A stretch of 13,078 nucleotides of DNA from DATGIQ01 sp035295665. GTDB lineage: Bacteria; Planctomycetota; Planctomycetia; Gemmatales; Gemmataceae. Under the pieces are notes generated by a model. That model did no database searches and was not told where the DNA came from. It worked only from the letters and a program-made list of their open reading frames with translations. The stretch's first letter is position 1; every line of letters starts with the position of its first letter. Of this stretch, positions 1 through 7,433 are shown piece by piece. The stretch spans positions 1-13,078 of the forward strand of contig DATGIQ010000670.1 of the NCBI GenBank assembly GCA_035295665.1, given 5' to 3'. A program made the position numbers and the translations under genes.

Positions 1-44
1 GTGTCGGCCGAAGATTCAGCACGCCGATCATTCATATCCGCCAC
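1..44 (-). CDS. Start of an unidentified protein, cut by the left edge
   Basis: On the minus strand a strong Shine-Dalgarno sequence (AAGGAGGGG, plus positions 51-59) lies 6 bases before a GTG at 42-44. An open frame runs from there off the left edge and begins VADMNDRRAESSAD. An ATG at 33-35 is an alternative start, but its spacing to the ribosome site is less good. Only about 14 residues are visible, so no function can be given. It would be the gene following the DUF488 gene on the same strand, about 160 bases downstream of it. The same nine-base ribosome site precedes the basic-protein gene that starts at 1863. The call rests only on the ribosome site and the open frame. Confidence 0.4.
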   Translation of the reverse strand, partial: MADMNDRRAESSAD

Positions 45-101
45 GCTGGTCCCCTCCTTCACGTCCGGCTGAATGCATGGGGATTCGCCCTCGGGAAGAG
101 T

Positions 102-116
102 ACGCCTCCGAGGCGT
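102..116. other. Short intergenic stem-loop (ACGCCT/AGGCGT)
   Basis: A perfect 6-bp inverted repeat with a 3-base loop (ACGCCT-CCG-AGGCGT) sits between the end of the DUF488 gene and the start of the next minus-strand gene. No T-run follows on either strand, so it is not a classical rho-independent terminator. It could weakly attenuate or protect an RNA end, or be chance in GC-rich DNA. The rest of 45-202 shows nothing I can name. Confidence 0.25.
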
Positions 117-202
117 GGAAGGCAACAGTTCGATCAGCCAACACCAAATGCCAGGCCGATTGCACCATAGTCGGATCGCAGCGGCCACAGGCAAGCTCGT
201 AA

Positions 203-784
203 TCAATGCCCGGAAGCATCCCGGCCGCTGTCTTTGGCGGGCGGGGGGTAGAGGATGCGCGTTCCCTGCACGCGAGCCCACGGTCTCAATACATGCCGCT
301 GTGTCTGGGTGGCACCGAGGATGTGTTCCACGGCCACACCCCGCACTACCAGGGCATCCGCAATAAGAGAGCGGTGGCACCGCCAAGGCACGGCCTCGGC
401 GCACATGAGAACCAGGTGCGCTTCGCCCGCTCGTTCCAGCAACGCCTGCAGACCCTTCTGGAACTCGGGCGTCAGCATATAGTCGGCGTATCCCTGGAAG
501 GAAGCATTCTCCCAGCCCGTATTCGGCGAGTCCGGCCGGCGACGGCGCAGCCCCCCGAGTTCTGGCATGTGCATGTAGCCAATGCCGGCCTGACGTAGGG
601 CCTGCGAAAGAGTGTCACGGCCGAACTGCGGATTGCGCCGGGAGCCGGGCATCTTGCGGACATCAACGACCAGGGTTGCCGCGCGAGCCCGCAAGAGCCC
701 CACGAATTCCTCCAGTGACCGGTTGGAATGGCCGACCGTCAACACGGTTGGGAATGGAGAAGAAGCTTGATCTGATATGCTCAC
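203..784 (-). CDS. DUF488 family protein
   Basis: This is a 193-residue protein of the DUF488 family: small cytoplasmic proteins of unknown biochemical role, often noted for conserved arginine, cysteine and histidine residues. Family hallmarks are visible in order: TVGHSNRSLEEFVGLL near residue 16, DVRKMPGSRRNPQF near 41, the PELGG element near 74, a YADYM-xx-EF segment near 100, and MCAEAVPWRCHRSLIAD near 127 with the conserved C-A-E and C-H-R-S residues. The length is normal for the family. The start is a GTG at 782-784 preceded by GAGGA at a 7-base spacing; no ATG fits better. It lies 51 bases downstream of the molybdopterin oxidoreductase gene and is probably co-transcribed with it. The last 20 or so residues are low-complexity and family-atypical. 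Family membership is secure; function is not. Confidence 0.9.
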   Translation of the reverse strand: MSISDQASSPFPTVLTVGHSNRSLEEFVGLLRARAATLVVDVRKMPGSRRNPQFGRDTLSQALRQAGIGYMHMPELGGLRRRRPDSPNTGWENASFQGYADYMLTPEFQKGLQALLERAGEAHLVLMCAEAVPWRCHRSLIADALVVRGVAVEHILGATQTQRHVLRPWARVQGTRILYPPPAKDSGRDASGH

Positions 785-835
785 TGTGCATTCCTCGAGC
801 GGGTCTGGCGTTGCCGTACCTCGGGACCCGCCTTC

Positions 836-1468
836 TCAGATATTGGCTAGCTCGCCAAAGTATTCGTGGTCTTCGTTGTAGCCGCCCTCCCCCTGGCCGA
901 CAGACCTGGGGCTCTCGACGAACTCGATGGCCCGAATCCACTTGACCATCTTGAAGCCGAGCTGGTTCTCGACCCGCAGCCGCAGTGGCGCTCCATGCAG
1001 CTCACTCAGCCGTCCGTAATTCATCTCGTAAGCTAACAGGGTTTGTGGGTGCCGGGCGTTCTCGATCGAAAGGTTATCGTAGAACTCTCCACTCTCGGCG
1101 CCCTCGCCGAACGAGTAAAAGACGACCGCGTGAGCGTTGGCCTTGGGACAGACCAGTTTGAGCAGCTCCTCCAAGGGCAGCCCACCCCATTCGGCGATGC
1201 CCGACCAGCCCTGGATGCAATGGTGCAGCGTGATCTGCGTCTTCTTGCCCCGTGCTCGCAGGTCTTCCAGCGACAGCTCGACCGGGTTCTCCACGAGACC
1301 GTACACCCGCAGCCGATAGTCCCTGAAGCCGCCGGCCTCCACGCCGCGCTGCAAGGTGCAGGAGAGAATACGGTGCAGCTCCACCCCCTCGACGGACGGC
1401 CATACAGGGGTGCTTTTTACGCCAGCCCGGACACAACGGAGAGATAAGGCTCTCCCGATGGCAGCCAT
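836..1468 (-). CDS. Molybdopterin-dependent oxidoreductase (sulfite oxidase/MsrP fold), N-terminus uncertain or truncated
   Basis: The product carries the oxidoreductase molybdopterin-binding domain (sulfite oxidase superfamily), which binds molybdenum cofactor. The core begins at FRDYRLRVYGLVENP (residues 48-62). It continues through HHCIQGWSGIAEWGG (82-96), where C84 is the expected cysteine ligand of molybdenum, then LLAYEMN, GAPLRLRVENQLGFKMVKW and a GYNEDHEYFGELANI tail. Substrate is unknown; relatives reduce sulfoxides or oxidise small sulfur compounds. The first 45 residues do not look like this family: there is no Tat or Sec signal, and the segment before the core resembles none of the family leader sequence I know. 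The ATG at 1468 also lies 52 bases inside the upstream gene. Internal GTG codons near residues 29 and 43 are alternatives. Either translation starts within the overlap or the 5' end of the gene has been lost. Domain assignment is secure; start and activity are not. Confidence 0.82.
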   Translation of the reverse strand: MAAIGRALSLRCVRAGVKSTPVWPSVEGVELHRILSCTLQRGVEAGGFRDYRLRVYGLVENPVELSLEDLRARGKKTQITLHHCIQGWSGIAEWGGLPLEELLKLVCPKANAHAVVFYSFGEGAESGEFYDNLSIENARHPQTLLAYEMNYGRLSELHGAPLRLRVENQLGFKMVKWIRAIEFVESPRSVGQGEGGYNEDHEYFGELANI

Positions 1469-1863
1469 GTCAGGTCAAAGCTGAGAATTGGTCTTTGGAT
1501 ATGCGGGAAGAGCTTTTCCTTGCGGCGGATGAACGGCTCGATGACGGCCAGGAATTCTGGACGCAACTCCTCTGGGAGGGTCTCCGCAAGGTGTTCCAGC
1601 AAAGCTGTTCGCTCCGCACCCTGTACAAGAGCGGCATTCCAGGCAGCGCTGCCAAGGGTCAGTAGCTTGCGCAGCCGGTCGTCGTCTGAACTGCCGTCGT
1701 AGTCAGGCTCGACCAGTGCCCATAGCGCATCGGACATCTTGGCCATGCCCGGTGGCTCGACCACGACGAAGTTTCCGAGTCCTGGCCCGGGATGCCGCGC
1801 CCGCCGGCGTTTCTTGTCTTTGCGGTGTTGTCTTTGCCGCCGTTTGTAAGAGCGTGATGACAT
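1417..1863 (-). CDS. Uncharacterised protein with a very basic N-terminus
   Basis: This is a 148-residue soluble protein. Residues 2-23 are packed with lysine and arginine (KRRQRQHRKDKKRRRAR), suggesting nucleic-acid or ribosome contact. The rest is an amphipathic, mostly helical region containing KMSDALWALVEP, RKLLTLGSAAWNAAL and LPEELRPEFLAVIE, and a C-terminal strand-like LSFDLTWLPSGEPYLSVVS. It resembles uncharacterised proteins I associate with planctomycetes and cyanobacteria, but I cannot name a family. No signal peptide or membrane segment is present. The ATG at 1861-1863 is chosen because AAGGAGGGG (1867-1875) sits at correct spacing; a TTG just upstream is too close. It appears to head a minus-strand operon and overlaps the start of the molybdopterin gene. 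Confidence 0.75.
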   Translation of the reverse strand: MSSRSYKRRQRQHRKDKKRRRARHPGPGLGNFVVVEPPGMAKMSDALWALVEPDYDGSSDDDRLRKLLTLGSAAWNAALVQGAERTALLEHLAETLPEELRPEFLAVIEPFIRRKEKLFPHIQRPILSFDLTWLPSGEPYLSVVSGLA

Positions 1864-2062
1864 CAACCCCTCCTTAGAAACCCTGGTTCAGCGACCTGTT
1901 CATGATAATGCGCGGATTCGGCGCGGAACGAGAACTGAAGGCCAAATCGTCTCCTGCATCGCGCGCACAATTCCAAGGTAGCCGCAGATGCGTGCAACGT
2001 GTGAGAATTGACATGCTAACGAAGCGGGATACTGTATTCCGGGAACGAAGGGAGCGAACCCC
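1864..2062. promoter_or_regulatory. Divergent intergenic region with candidate promoters
   Basis: This 199-base gap separates the minus-strand operon from the plus-strand arabinofuranosidase gene, so promoters in both directions are expected. Plus strand: a perfect TTGACA at 2008-2013 is followed by only weak -10 candidates, TGTATT at 2033-2038 (19-base spacing) or GATACT at 2028-2033 (14-base spacing). GAAGGGAG at 2047-2054 is the ribosome site for the start at 2063. Minus strand: TATCAT (complement of 1902-1907) is a fair -10 with no convincing -35. Sigma-70 consensus is only a rough guide in this group, so these are tentative. Confidence 0.35.
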
Positions 2063-4525
2063 ATGAAATGCAGTGCGTCTCACTCGTTGGCAGCCTTTCT
2101 GACATGCACCCTGTTGGCTGCGAGTGGCGTGCGCAGCCAGGAGATCCAGGTCGATGCAAGCAAGGTATTCGGCCGGGTGTCGCGCCATTTGACCGGGGCC
2201 TGCATCGAAGACGTGAATCATGAGATTTACGGGGGGCTGTATAGCCAGATGGTCTTCGGCGAGAGCTTTCAAGAGCCCGTGCCGCCGCCCACGATCATCG
2301 GGTTCACCTCCTTTGGCGGGAGCTGGCACGTAAAAGACGGCATCGTCCACATCCAGGCCACCGACGGACCCAAATTGGTCAGCGACCATGCCGCATTCAG
2401 CGACGGTGCGATCGGTGTCGAAGTCCAATTCGTGGATCGCAAGACAGGCAATGCCGGCCTGATCGTTCGCGTCGACGAAGCCGGTGTTGGTGCCGATCGC
2501 TTCACTGGCTACGAGATCGCCCTGAACCCAGCACGCCAGCGCGTGCTCCTGGCTCGACACCGCAATAACTTCGAACCGATCCACGAGGTGGAGTGTGAAG
2601 TGGCCGTCGGCCGCTGGATCCCCCTCGAGGTGAGGCTGTCCGGTTCGGTGGTGGACATCCTCGTCGATGGCACATCCATCCTTCGCCATGATGACGGGAA
2701 ACGAGCGCTTTCCGCGGGGAAGGTTGCCTTGCGCGCCTGGCAGCGGGAGGCAAGGTATCGCAATCTCTGGGTGAAGACAGGCCCAAACGCCAAAACCCTT
2801 CCCTTTGAATCGACCCAACCGAAGGCGGAAGTCAGCGCCATGTGGCGGCCCGTTCAACGCGGCACCGCCACGGGACGTTACGCCCTGGTTTCCTCCCGCC
2901 CCTTCACCGGCTCCCAATCGCAGCAGGTTACCTTCCTTGCCGGAGACGGAGAATGGGGCATCGAAAATCAGGGGCTCAACCGCTGGGGGATGAACTTCGT
3001 CCAGGGGCGAGGTTACGAGGGCTACATCTGGGCTTGGGCCGAAAATCCGGCCAACCTGGTGGCCGCGCTGGAGAGCCGCGATGGATCGCGCCGCTATGGG
3101 GAAACCACCCTGAACGTGACCGGGAAGGATTGGCAGCGTCTGGACTTTTCACTGACGCCCAACGCTTCCGACTCCGCCGGCCGGTTTACGCTGAAGCTGC
3201 GCGAGCCCGGCTCGATCGTGCTGGGCCATGCGTTTTTGCAGCCGGGAGAATGGGGGCGATTCAAGGGATTGCCGGTGCGCCGCGATGTCGTCGAGGCTCT
3301 CATCGCCCAGGGGATCACCGTTTTACGGTACGGCGGATCCATGATCAACCATCCCGAATACCGCTGGAAGAAGATGATCGGACCGCGCGACCGGCGGCCT
3401 CCATATCAGGGTACCTGGTATCCGTATTCCTCGAACGGTTGGGGCATCCTGGATTTTCTGAACGTTTGCGAGGCGGCCGGGTTTCTGGCCATCCCGGCGG
3501 TGAACATGGATGAGACGGCCCAGGATCTGGCCGACTTCATCGAATACGTTAACGGCCCGGCTACCAGCAAGTGGGGCAGCCGACGAGCAGCCGACGGCCA
3601 TCCCGCGCCCTACCAACTGCGCTACCTCGAGCTCGGTAACGAGGAACGAGTGGACGAGGATTATTTCAAGAAATTCCAGGCGCTGGCGGAAGCCATCTGG
3701 GTACGGGATTCCCAGATCATCCTCGTGGTGGGCGATTGGGGTTACCGCGAGCCGATCCGCGATCCCTTCCACTGCCGCAACTTCTCCGGCATCACTACCC
3801 TGGCGGCCCACCGGGACATTTTGCGCCTCGCCCGGAAGCATGGCCGGGAGATCTGGTTCGATATCCATGTGAGCACGGAGGGTCCCCGGCCCGATTTCGG
3901 CGGCACCTTCAGCTTCATCGATGCCCTGCAGAAGCTGGCCGACGGTGCCAAGCATGGCGTTGTGATCTTTGAGTTCAACGCCGGCAACCATTCGCTCCGC
4001 CGCGCCCTGGCCAACGCCGCGGCCATCAACCGGGTGGAGCGGGATGGCCGAATTCCGATCGCTACCTCGGCCAACTGCCTCCAGCCCGACAAGCAAAACG
4101 ACAACGGCTGGAATCAGGGTCTGCTGTTCCTTGATCCGGCGCAGGTCTGGTTGCAGCCCCCCGGCTACGTCACCCAGATGTATTCCCGCAACTACCTACC
4201 GAACCTTGTGCAATGTCAGGTAACGGGGGCAAACGATCGCCTCGATGTCAGTGCCCAGCGCAGCGACGATGGCCGGGCGATTGTCTTGAACGTCGTCAAT
4301 CCGACGGACAAGGCAATCGCCACGCCCATTCACCTGGCTGGATTCGTCCCCAAGGAATCGGTTGCCCAGGTCACCGAATTGTCGGGTACCTTGGACGGCC
4401 GGAACACCGGGACCCACCCCCGCGCCATCGTTCCGCAGTCGCGCTCCTGGAAGCATGCTCTCACCAACGGTAACACCCGCTACACGTTTCCGCCCTATTC
4501 GATCACGGTGCTACGCTGGGAGTGA
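2063..4525 (+). CDS. Exported alpha-L-arabinofuranosidase-like glycoside hydrolase (GH51 type) with two added domains
   Basis: The 820-residue product is predicted to release terminal alpha-L-arabinofuranosyl residues from polysaccharide or glycan side chains outside the cytoplasm. Residues 1-25 form a Sec signal peptide (cleavage likely around VRS-QE). Residues 30-75 match the first strand of the GH51 barrel (ACIEDVNHEIYGGLY, GESFQEP). Residues 85-237 form a concanavalin/LamG-like beta-sandwich resembling the DUF1080 type. Residues about 260-393 look like a CBM4_9-type carbohydrate-binding module. The barrel then resumes, with acid/base E527 in YLELGNE and likely nucleophile E637 in VIFEFNAGN. 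A beta domain ends the protein (about 700-820). It is longer than simple GH51 enzymes (about 500-650 residues) because of the insertions. The start has a good ribosome site (GAAGGGAG). The dehydrogenase gene follows after 30 bases. Exact substrate is unproven. Confidence 0.85.
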   Translation: MKCSASHSLAAFLTCTLLAASGVRSQEIQVDASKVFGRVSRHLTGACIEDVNHEIYGGLYSQMVFGESFQEPVPPPTIIGFTSFGGSWHVKDGIVHIQATDGPKLVSDHAAFSDGAIGVEVQFVDRKTGNAGLIVRVDEAGVGADRFTGYEIALNPARQRVLLARHRNNFEPIHEVECEVAVGRWIPLEVRLSGSVVDILVDGTSILRHDDGKRALSAGKVALRAWQREARYRNLWVKTGPNAKTLPFESTQPKAEVSAMWRPVQRGTATGRYALVSSRPFTGSQSQQVTFLAGDGEWGIENQGLNRWGMNFVQGRGYEGYIWAWAENPANLVAALESRDGSRRYGETTLNVTGKDWQRLDFSLTPNASDSAGRFTLKLREPGSIVLGHAFLQPGEWGRFKGLPVRRDVVEALIAQGITVLRYGGSMINHPEYRWKKMIGPRDRRPPYQGTWYPYSSNGWGILDFLNVCEAAGFLAIPAVNMDETAQDLADFIEYVNGPATSKWGSRRAADGHPAPYQLRYLELGNEERVDEDYFKKFQALAEAIWVRDSQIILVVGDWGYREPIRDPFHCRNFSGITTLAAHRDILRLARKHGREIWFDIHVSTEGPRPDFGGTFSFIDALQKLADGAKHGVVIFEFNAGNHSLRRALANAAAINRVERDGRIPIATSANCLQPDKQNDNGWNQGLLFLDPAQVWLQPPGYVTQMYSRNYLPNLVQCQVTGANDRLDVSAQRSDDGRAIVLNVVNPTDKAIATPIHLAGFVPKESVAQVTELSGTLDGRNTGTHPRAIVPQSRSWKHALTNGNTRYTFPPYSITVLRWE

Positions 4526-4555
4526 GACCTTTCGGGGAGTCAACGGGATACGGAC

Positions 4556-5365
4556 ATGGATCTTCACCTCAAGGGTCACACAGTTCTTATTACCGGCGCG
4601 GCGAGCGGCATCGGGCTGGCAACCGCGCAGGCCTTCGCGGACGAAGGGTGTTCGCTCCTCCTATGGGATTGCTCCCGCCATATCCAACAGGTCGCTCACG
4701 ATATCGCAAGCAAGTTTCAGGTTGTCGCCAACAGTTCTCTGGTCGATGTGGTGGATTTCGCGAACGTCCAGCGCGCCCTGGAGGAGTTTCTCGAGCGCGG
4801 CTTGGCCGTCGAACACGTTGTCCATTGCGCTGCCGTGGGGTCGACCAAGTTTGGTTTCCCGTTTACGAACCTTTCCCCATCGGACTGGCCCCGGACTCTC
4901 GAAGTCAACATCCTGGGAATGGTGAATCTCGCCCATGCGCTCACGCCGCAGATGATTCAGTCCCGGCGCGGAACGTTTGTCTTTCTGGCATCGGTCGCAG
5001 GGCAAATCGGCTCGCAGACCGATCCTCCGTATAGCGCGAGCAAAGCCGCCAACATCAACTTCGCTCAATGCATGGCCAAAGACTTGGCCTGCCATGGGAT
5101 TCGCGTGAACACCGTGTGTCCCGGAATGGTTCAGACACCCCTGAATCGTTCGGTCTGGCAAGCGTGGTATGATCAAGCTTCCGAGGCCGACCGACTCAGC
5201 TACGAAGCGTGGACCGATCGCAAAATTCGAGCCGTCGTGCCTCTGGGGCGGTGGCAGTCCCCGGAAGACATTGCCTCGATGATTGTCTTTCTTTCCTCGG
5301 ACCGCGCTAACCAAGTGACCGGACAAACCATCAATGTCGATGGTGGATTCGTCATGCATTGGTAA
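4556..5365 (+). CDS. Short-chain dehydrogenase/reductase (classical SDR)
   Basis: This 269-residue cytoplasmic NAD(P)(H)-dependent oxidoreductase has a Rossmann fold. The cofactor loop TGAASGIG lies at residues 13-20, and an acidic residue (D38 in LLWDCS) at the end of the second strand favours NAD over NADP. The usual NNAG element is changed to HCAA. The catalytic tetrad is complete: N118 (EVNILG), S146 (FLASVAG), Y159 and K163 (YSASK). The C-terminus ends in the family's VTGQTINVDGGF. Length is typical for classical SDRs. It lies 30 bases after the arabinofuranosidase gene, suggesting co-transcription and a role with a released sugar or its oxidised product, but substrate cannot be read from sequence. 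The ribosome site (GGGA, 7-base spacing) is weak, so coupling to the upstream gene is plausible. No terminator is evident after it. Confidence 0.9.
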   Translation: MDLHLKGHTVLITGAASGIGLATAQAFADEGCSLLLWDCSRHIQQVAHDIASKFQVVANSSLVDVVDFANVQRALEEFLERGLAVEHVVHCAAVGSTKFGFPFTNLSPSDWPRTLEVNILGMVNLAHALTPQMIQSRRGTFVFLASVAGQIGSQTDPPYSASKAANINFAQCMAKDLACHGIRVNTVCPGMVQTPLNRSVWQAWYDQASEADRLSYEAWTDRKIRAVVPLGRWQSPEDIASMIVFLSSDRANQVTGQTINVDGGFVMHW

Positions 5366-5420
5366 AGACCCTTTGAGAACGTGGCGAAAAAACGCGCATG
5401 CGCGGGCCCCCTGCCGGCCA

Positions 5421-5432
5421 CTATCTAGGTAG
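5421..5432. promoter_or_regulatory. Imperfect palindrome just upstream of the sigma factor gene
   Basis: CTATCTAGGTAG is a 12-base palindrome with one mismatched pair (T-G) around a central CTAG, located 24 bases before the chosen sigma factor start. A separate perfect 12-base palindrome, CGCGCATGCGCG, lies at 5393-5404 in the same gap. CTAG is generally scarce in bacterial DNA, which makes the first site stand out. Either may be an operator or part of an autoregulated promoter, but no binding protein can be named. Confidence 0.25.
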
Positions 5433-5456
5433 AGGGATATGCTGCAGGGGGATGTC

Positions 5457-7388
5457 ATGGCCGATTTGCGAGCGGGCTCGGTGCTGCAACACTTGCGGAG
5501 AGTCTTCGCGCATGCCTCGGATGTGGAGGTGAGCGATGCTGAACTCCTCGAGCGGTTCGTGAAGGCCGCTGACAAGGCGGCGTTCGAACTGCTCGTCTGG
5601 CGCCACGAGCGGATGGTGCTGGGCGTCTGCCGCCGCGTGCTGCGGAACTACCACGACGCCGAGGATGCCTTCCAGGCCACTTTCCTCGTCCTGGCCCGCA
5701 AGGCGGCGTCCATCCGCAACCAGCAATCGGTGGCGGGCTGGTTGCACTGCGTCGCCTCCCGGGTCGCACACCACGCCAGGTCCAAGGCATCACGGCGGGA
5801 GCGGCCGGGAGGCCACGACGCCGACCTCGCATCCGTGCCTTCCCCGGGGGAGCCCGGCGGAGAGTTGCGTGCGCGCGACCTGGGTCCCGTGCTCGATGAA
5901 GAGGTGAATCGGCTGCCGGAGAAGTACCGTCTGCCCGTGGTGCTTTGCTACCTCGAAGGGAAGACCTACGAAGAGGCGGCGCGCCAGTTGGGCTGCCCCA
6001 AGGGGACGCTGTCGGGGCGGCTGGCGCGGGCGCGGGGGATGTTACGGGCCCGCCTCGCGCGCCGGGGCGTGGACCTGGGCGCGGGGTTGTTGGCTGCCGC
6101 GCTGTGCGAGTACGCGGCCGCAGCCGCGGTACCGGCCGCCTTGGTGACGACCACAGTCAAGGCGGCACTGCTGGTTGCGTCGGGCCGGGCGGCGACTGTT
6201 GCAGCCTCGCCGGAGATCGCCGCCCTTGCCGAAGGAGTGGTACGAAGCATGTTGGTCCACAAACTGAAGTTCGTCTCTGTGTTCCTCGCGGCGTTCCTGG
6301 CCTGTGCTGGCTCCGGGACCTACCTCGCGGTGCTGCACGCCTGTATGCCGGGGCAGCCGGCCCTCCCGGACAAACGGGCACCGGAGCCTGCCGCAACGAA
6401 AGGGAAGCGCGCCGAAGGCGAGCGCGTGGCCGTGATCGCTGCCGACGAGGCTCCCCGGCCCCGGCCGGTGGAAGCCAGGGATGCCAAACCGGGACCGGGA
6501 TACTTGACGGGCCGCGTGATGGGACCGGACGGGAAGCCGATCGCCGGGGCGCGCGTCTGGTGCAGGGCGCACGGCGCCAAGCCGATTGCGGAAACCAGGA
6601 CCGACTCCGACGGCTGCTATCGTATTGGTCCTTTTGCCGCCACGGTTGGTCAGCGCGAGGACCTGCTCATCGAGGCTGGCGGCCTGGCGCGGCAGTACGT
6701 GGCAGCCCCGGCGGTCTTTTCCGATCAAGACCGCAATCTGGGAGACTTGATGTTAGCGCGCGGACAACGAGTCCGCGGAGTGCTCCTGGACGTAGATGGC
6801 AAACCGAGAGCCGGCGCGACCGTTGAAGTCTTCCTGCAACGTTACACCCTGGGACATAGTTGGCTCGAAATCGGCGAACCTTACCGCATACCAACGGATG
6901 CGCAAGGCAAGTTCGAATCGCCACCGCTGCCGATCGGTGGCGGGCATATCGTGGTCCGCGTGCCAGAGCGCGTATTCCTCCAGGAACCCTTGCAACTACG
7001 CCCTGGCAAGGACGAGAAAGTCACCCTGCAACTCCGGCCCGACAAGCCGTTTGTCGTTCACGTGGTGACCGAGGAAGGCCAGGCCGTCGCCGGCGCCCGG
7101 CTCCTGGGATTTTGGTTGCACGAGGATCTCATTTCCGACGCCCAGGGGCGCATCCAACTCCGTGGCCTCGATCGGGCTCCGCCCGTTCTCCTGCGCCTGC
7201 AAGCGGAAGGCTATCCGCAACAGGAAGTAATCGTCCATCAAGAACACACCCGAATCGTGCTCCAAAAGCCCGTGTACCTGTACGGCAAGATAGTGGATGC
7301 GGACACCGGTGCCCCGGTGAAACTCTCGCGCATTGTCATCTGCCAGCTACGCCGCACCAGCGAGGGCAAGCTCGAACCGTTTGGCTGA
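5457..7388 (+). CDS. ECF-type RNA polymerase sigma factor with membrane segment and carboxypeptidase-regulatory-like repeats (5' part, ends at in-frame TGA)
   Basis: The N-terminal part is a sigma-70 family ECF sigma factor. Region 2 (residues about 28-112) contains HERMVLGVCRRVLRNYHDAEDAFQATFL; region 4 (about 146-204) contains LPEKYRLPVVLCYLEG and the helix-turn-helix TYEEAARQLGCPKGTLSGRLARAR. An Ala-rich linker leads to one membrane segment (about 270-295, FVSVFLAAFLACAGSGTYLAVL). A Pro/Lys linker follows, then prealbumin-like repeats of the carboxypeptidase regulatory type (from about 348, LTGRVMGPDGKPIAGARV, and 436, VRGVLLDVDGKPRAGATV). These would be extracytoplasmic. Sigma factors with large C-terminal extensions are known in Gemmata-like planctomycetes. 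The ATG at 5457 is preferred because CAGGGGGA sits 6 bases upstream; the ATG at 5439 has its purine run too close. Codon 644 is TGA, but the same frame continues coherently. The 643-residue product still keeps the whole sigma part and anchor. Confidence 0.88.
   Translation: MADLRAGSVLQHLRRVFAHASDVEVSDAELLERFVKAADKAAFELLVWRHERMVLGVCRRVLRNYHDAEDAFQATFLVLARKAASIRNQQSVAGWLHCVASRVAHHARSKASRRERPGGHDADLASVPSPGEPGGELRARDLGPVLDEEVNRLPEKYRLPVVLCYLEGKTYEEAARQLGCPKGTLSGRLARARGMLRARLARRGVDLGAGLLAAALCEYAAAAAVPAALVTTTVKAALLVASGRAATVAASPEIAALAEGVVRSMLVHKLKFVSVFLAAFLACAGSGTYLAVLHACMPGQPALPDKRAPEPAATKGKRAEGERVAVIAADEAPRPRPVEARDAKPGPGYLTGRVMGPDGKPIAGARVWCRAHGAKPIAETRTDSDGCYRIGPFAATVGQREDLLIEAGGLARQYVAAPAVFSDQDRNLGDLMLARGQRVRGVLLDVDGKPRAGATVEVFLQRYTLGHSWLEIGEPYRIPTDAQGKFESPPLPIGGGHIVVRVPERVFLQEPLQLRPGKDEKVTLQLRPDKPFVVHVVTEEGQAVAGARLLGFWLHEDLISDAQGRIQLRGLDRAPPVLLRLQAEGYPQQEVIVHQEHTRIVLQKPVYLYGKIVDADTGAPVKLSRIVICQLRRTSEGKLEPFG
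7386..7388 (+). other. In-frame TGA interrupting the sigma factor fusion gene
   Basis: The TGA separates KLEPFG from GASGFEQPETGRFRV in one frame; the reading frame is open from 5439 to 8297 apart from this codon. A nonsense mutation, for example from CGA, TGG or TGC, is the simplest reading. Recoding by readthrough or selenocysteine is possible. The bases after it can form a 5-bp stem (CGGCT 7397-7401 with AGCCG 7408-7412) and a GCCGG-AAA-CCGGT stem overlapping it, but neither loop carries the GGU-type signal of a known bacterial SECIS element. A sequencing or assembly error also remains possible. Confidence 0.8.
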
Positions 7389-7433
7389 GGCGCGAGCGGC
7401 TTCGAGCAGCCGGAAACCGGTCGGTTTCGCGTC

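Noticed and set aside
28..219. A 63-codon minus-strand ORF at the left end
   Set aside because: It overlaps the DUF488 3' end and the better supported GTG start at 44, has no family resemblance and no good ribosome site.
1874..2917. A 347-codon open frame on the minus strand reaching into the divergent promoter region
   Set aside because: Most of it is antisense to the arabinofuranosidase, no domain is recognised, and its tail runs through DNA that should hold promoters.
4661..5575. A 304-codon open frame on the minus strand
   Set aside because: Antisense to the SDR gene, which has a complete catalytic tetrad, and to the sigma factor start; no family features.
7389..7425. SECIS element for selenocysteine at the TGA
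   Set aside because: Short stems exist, but no apical GGU-type loop at the expected distance was found, and repeat domains like this are not known selenoproteins. Kept only as a remote alternative to a nonsense mutation.
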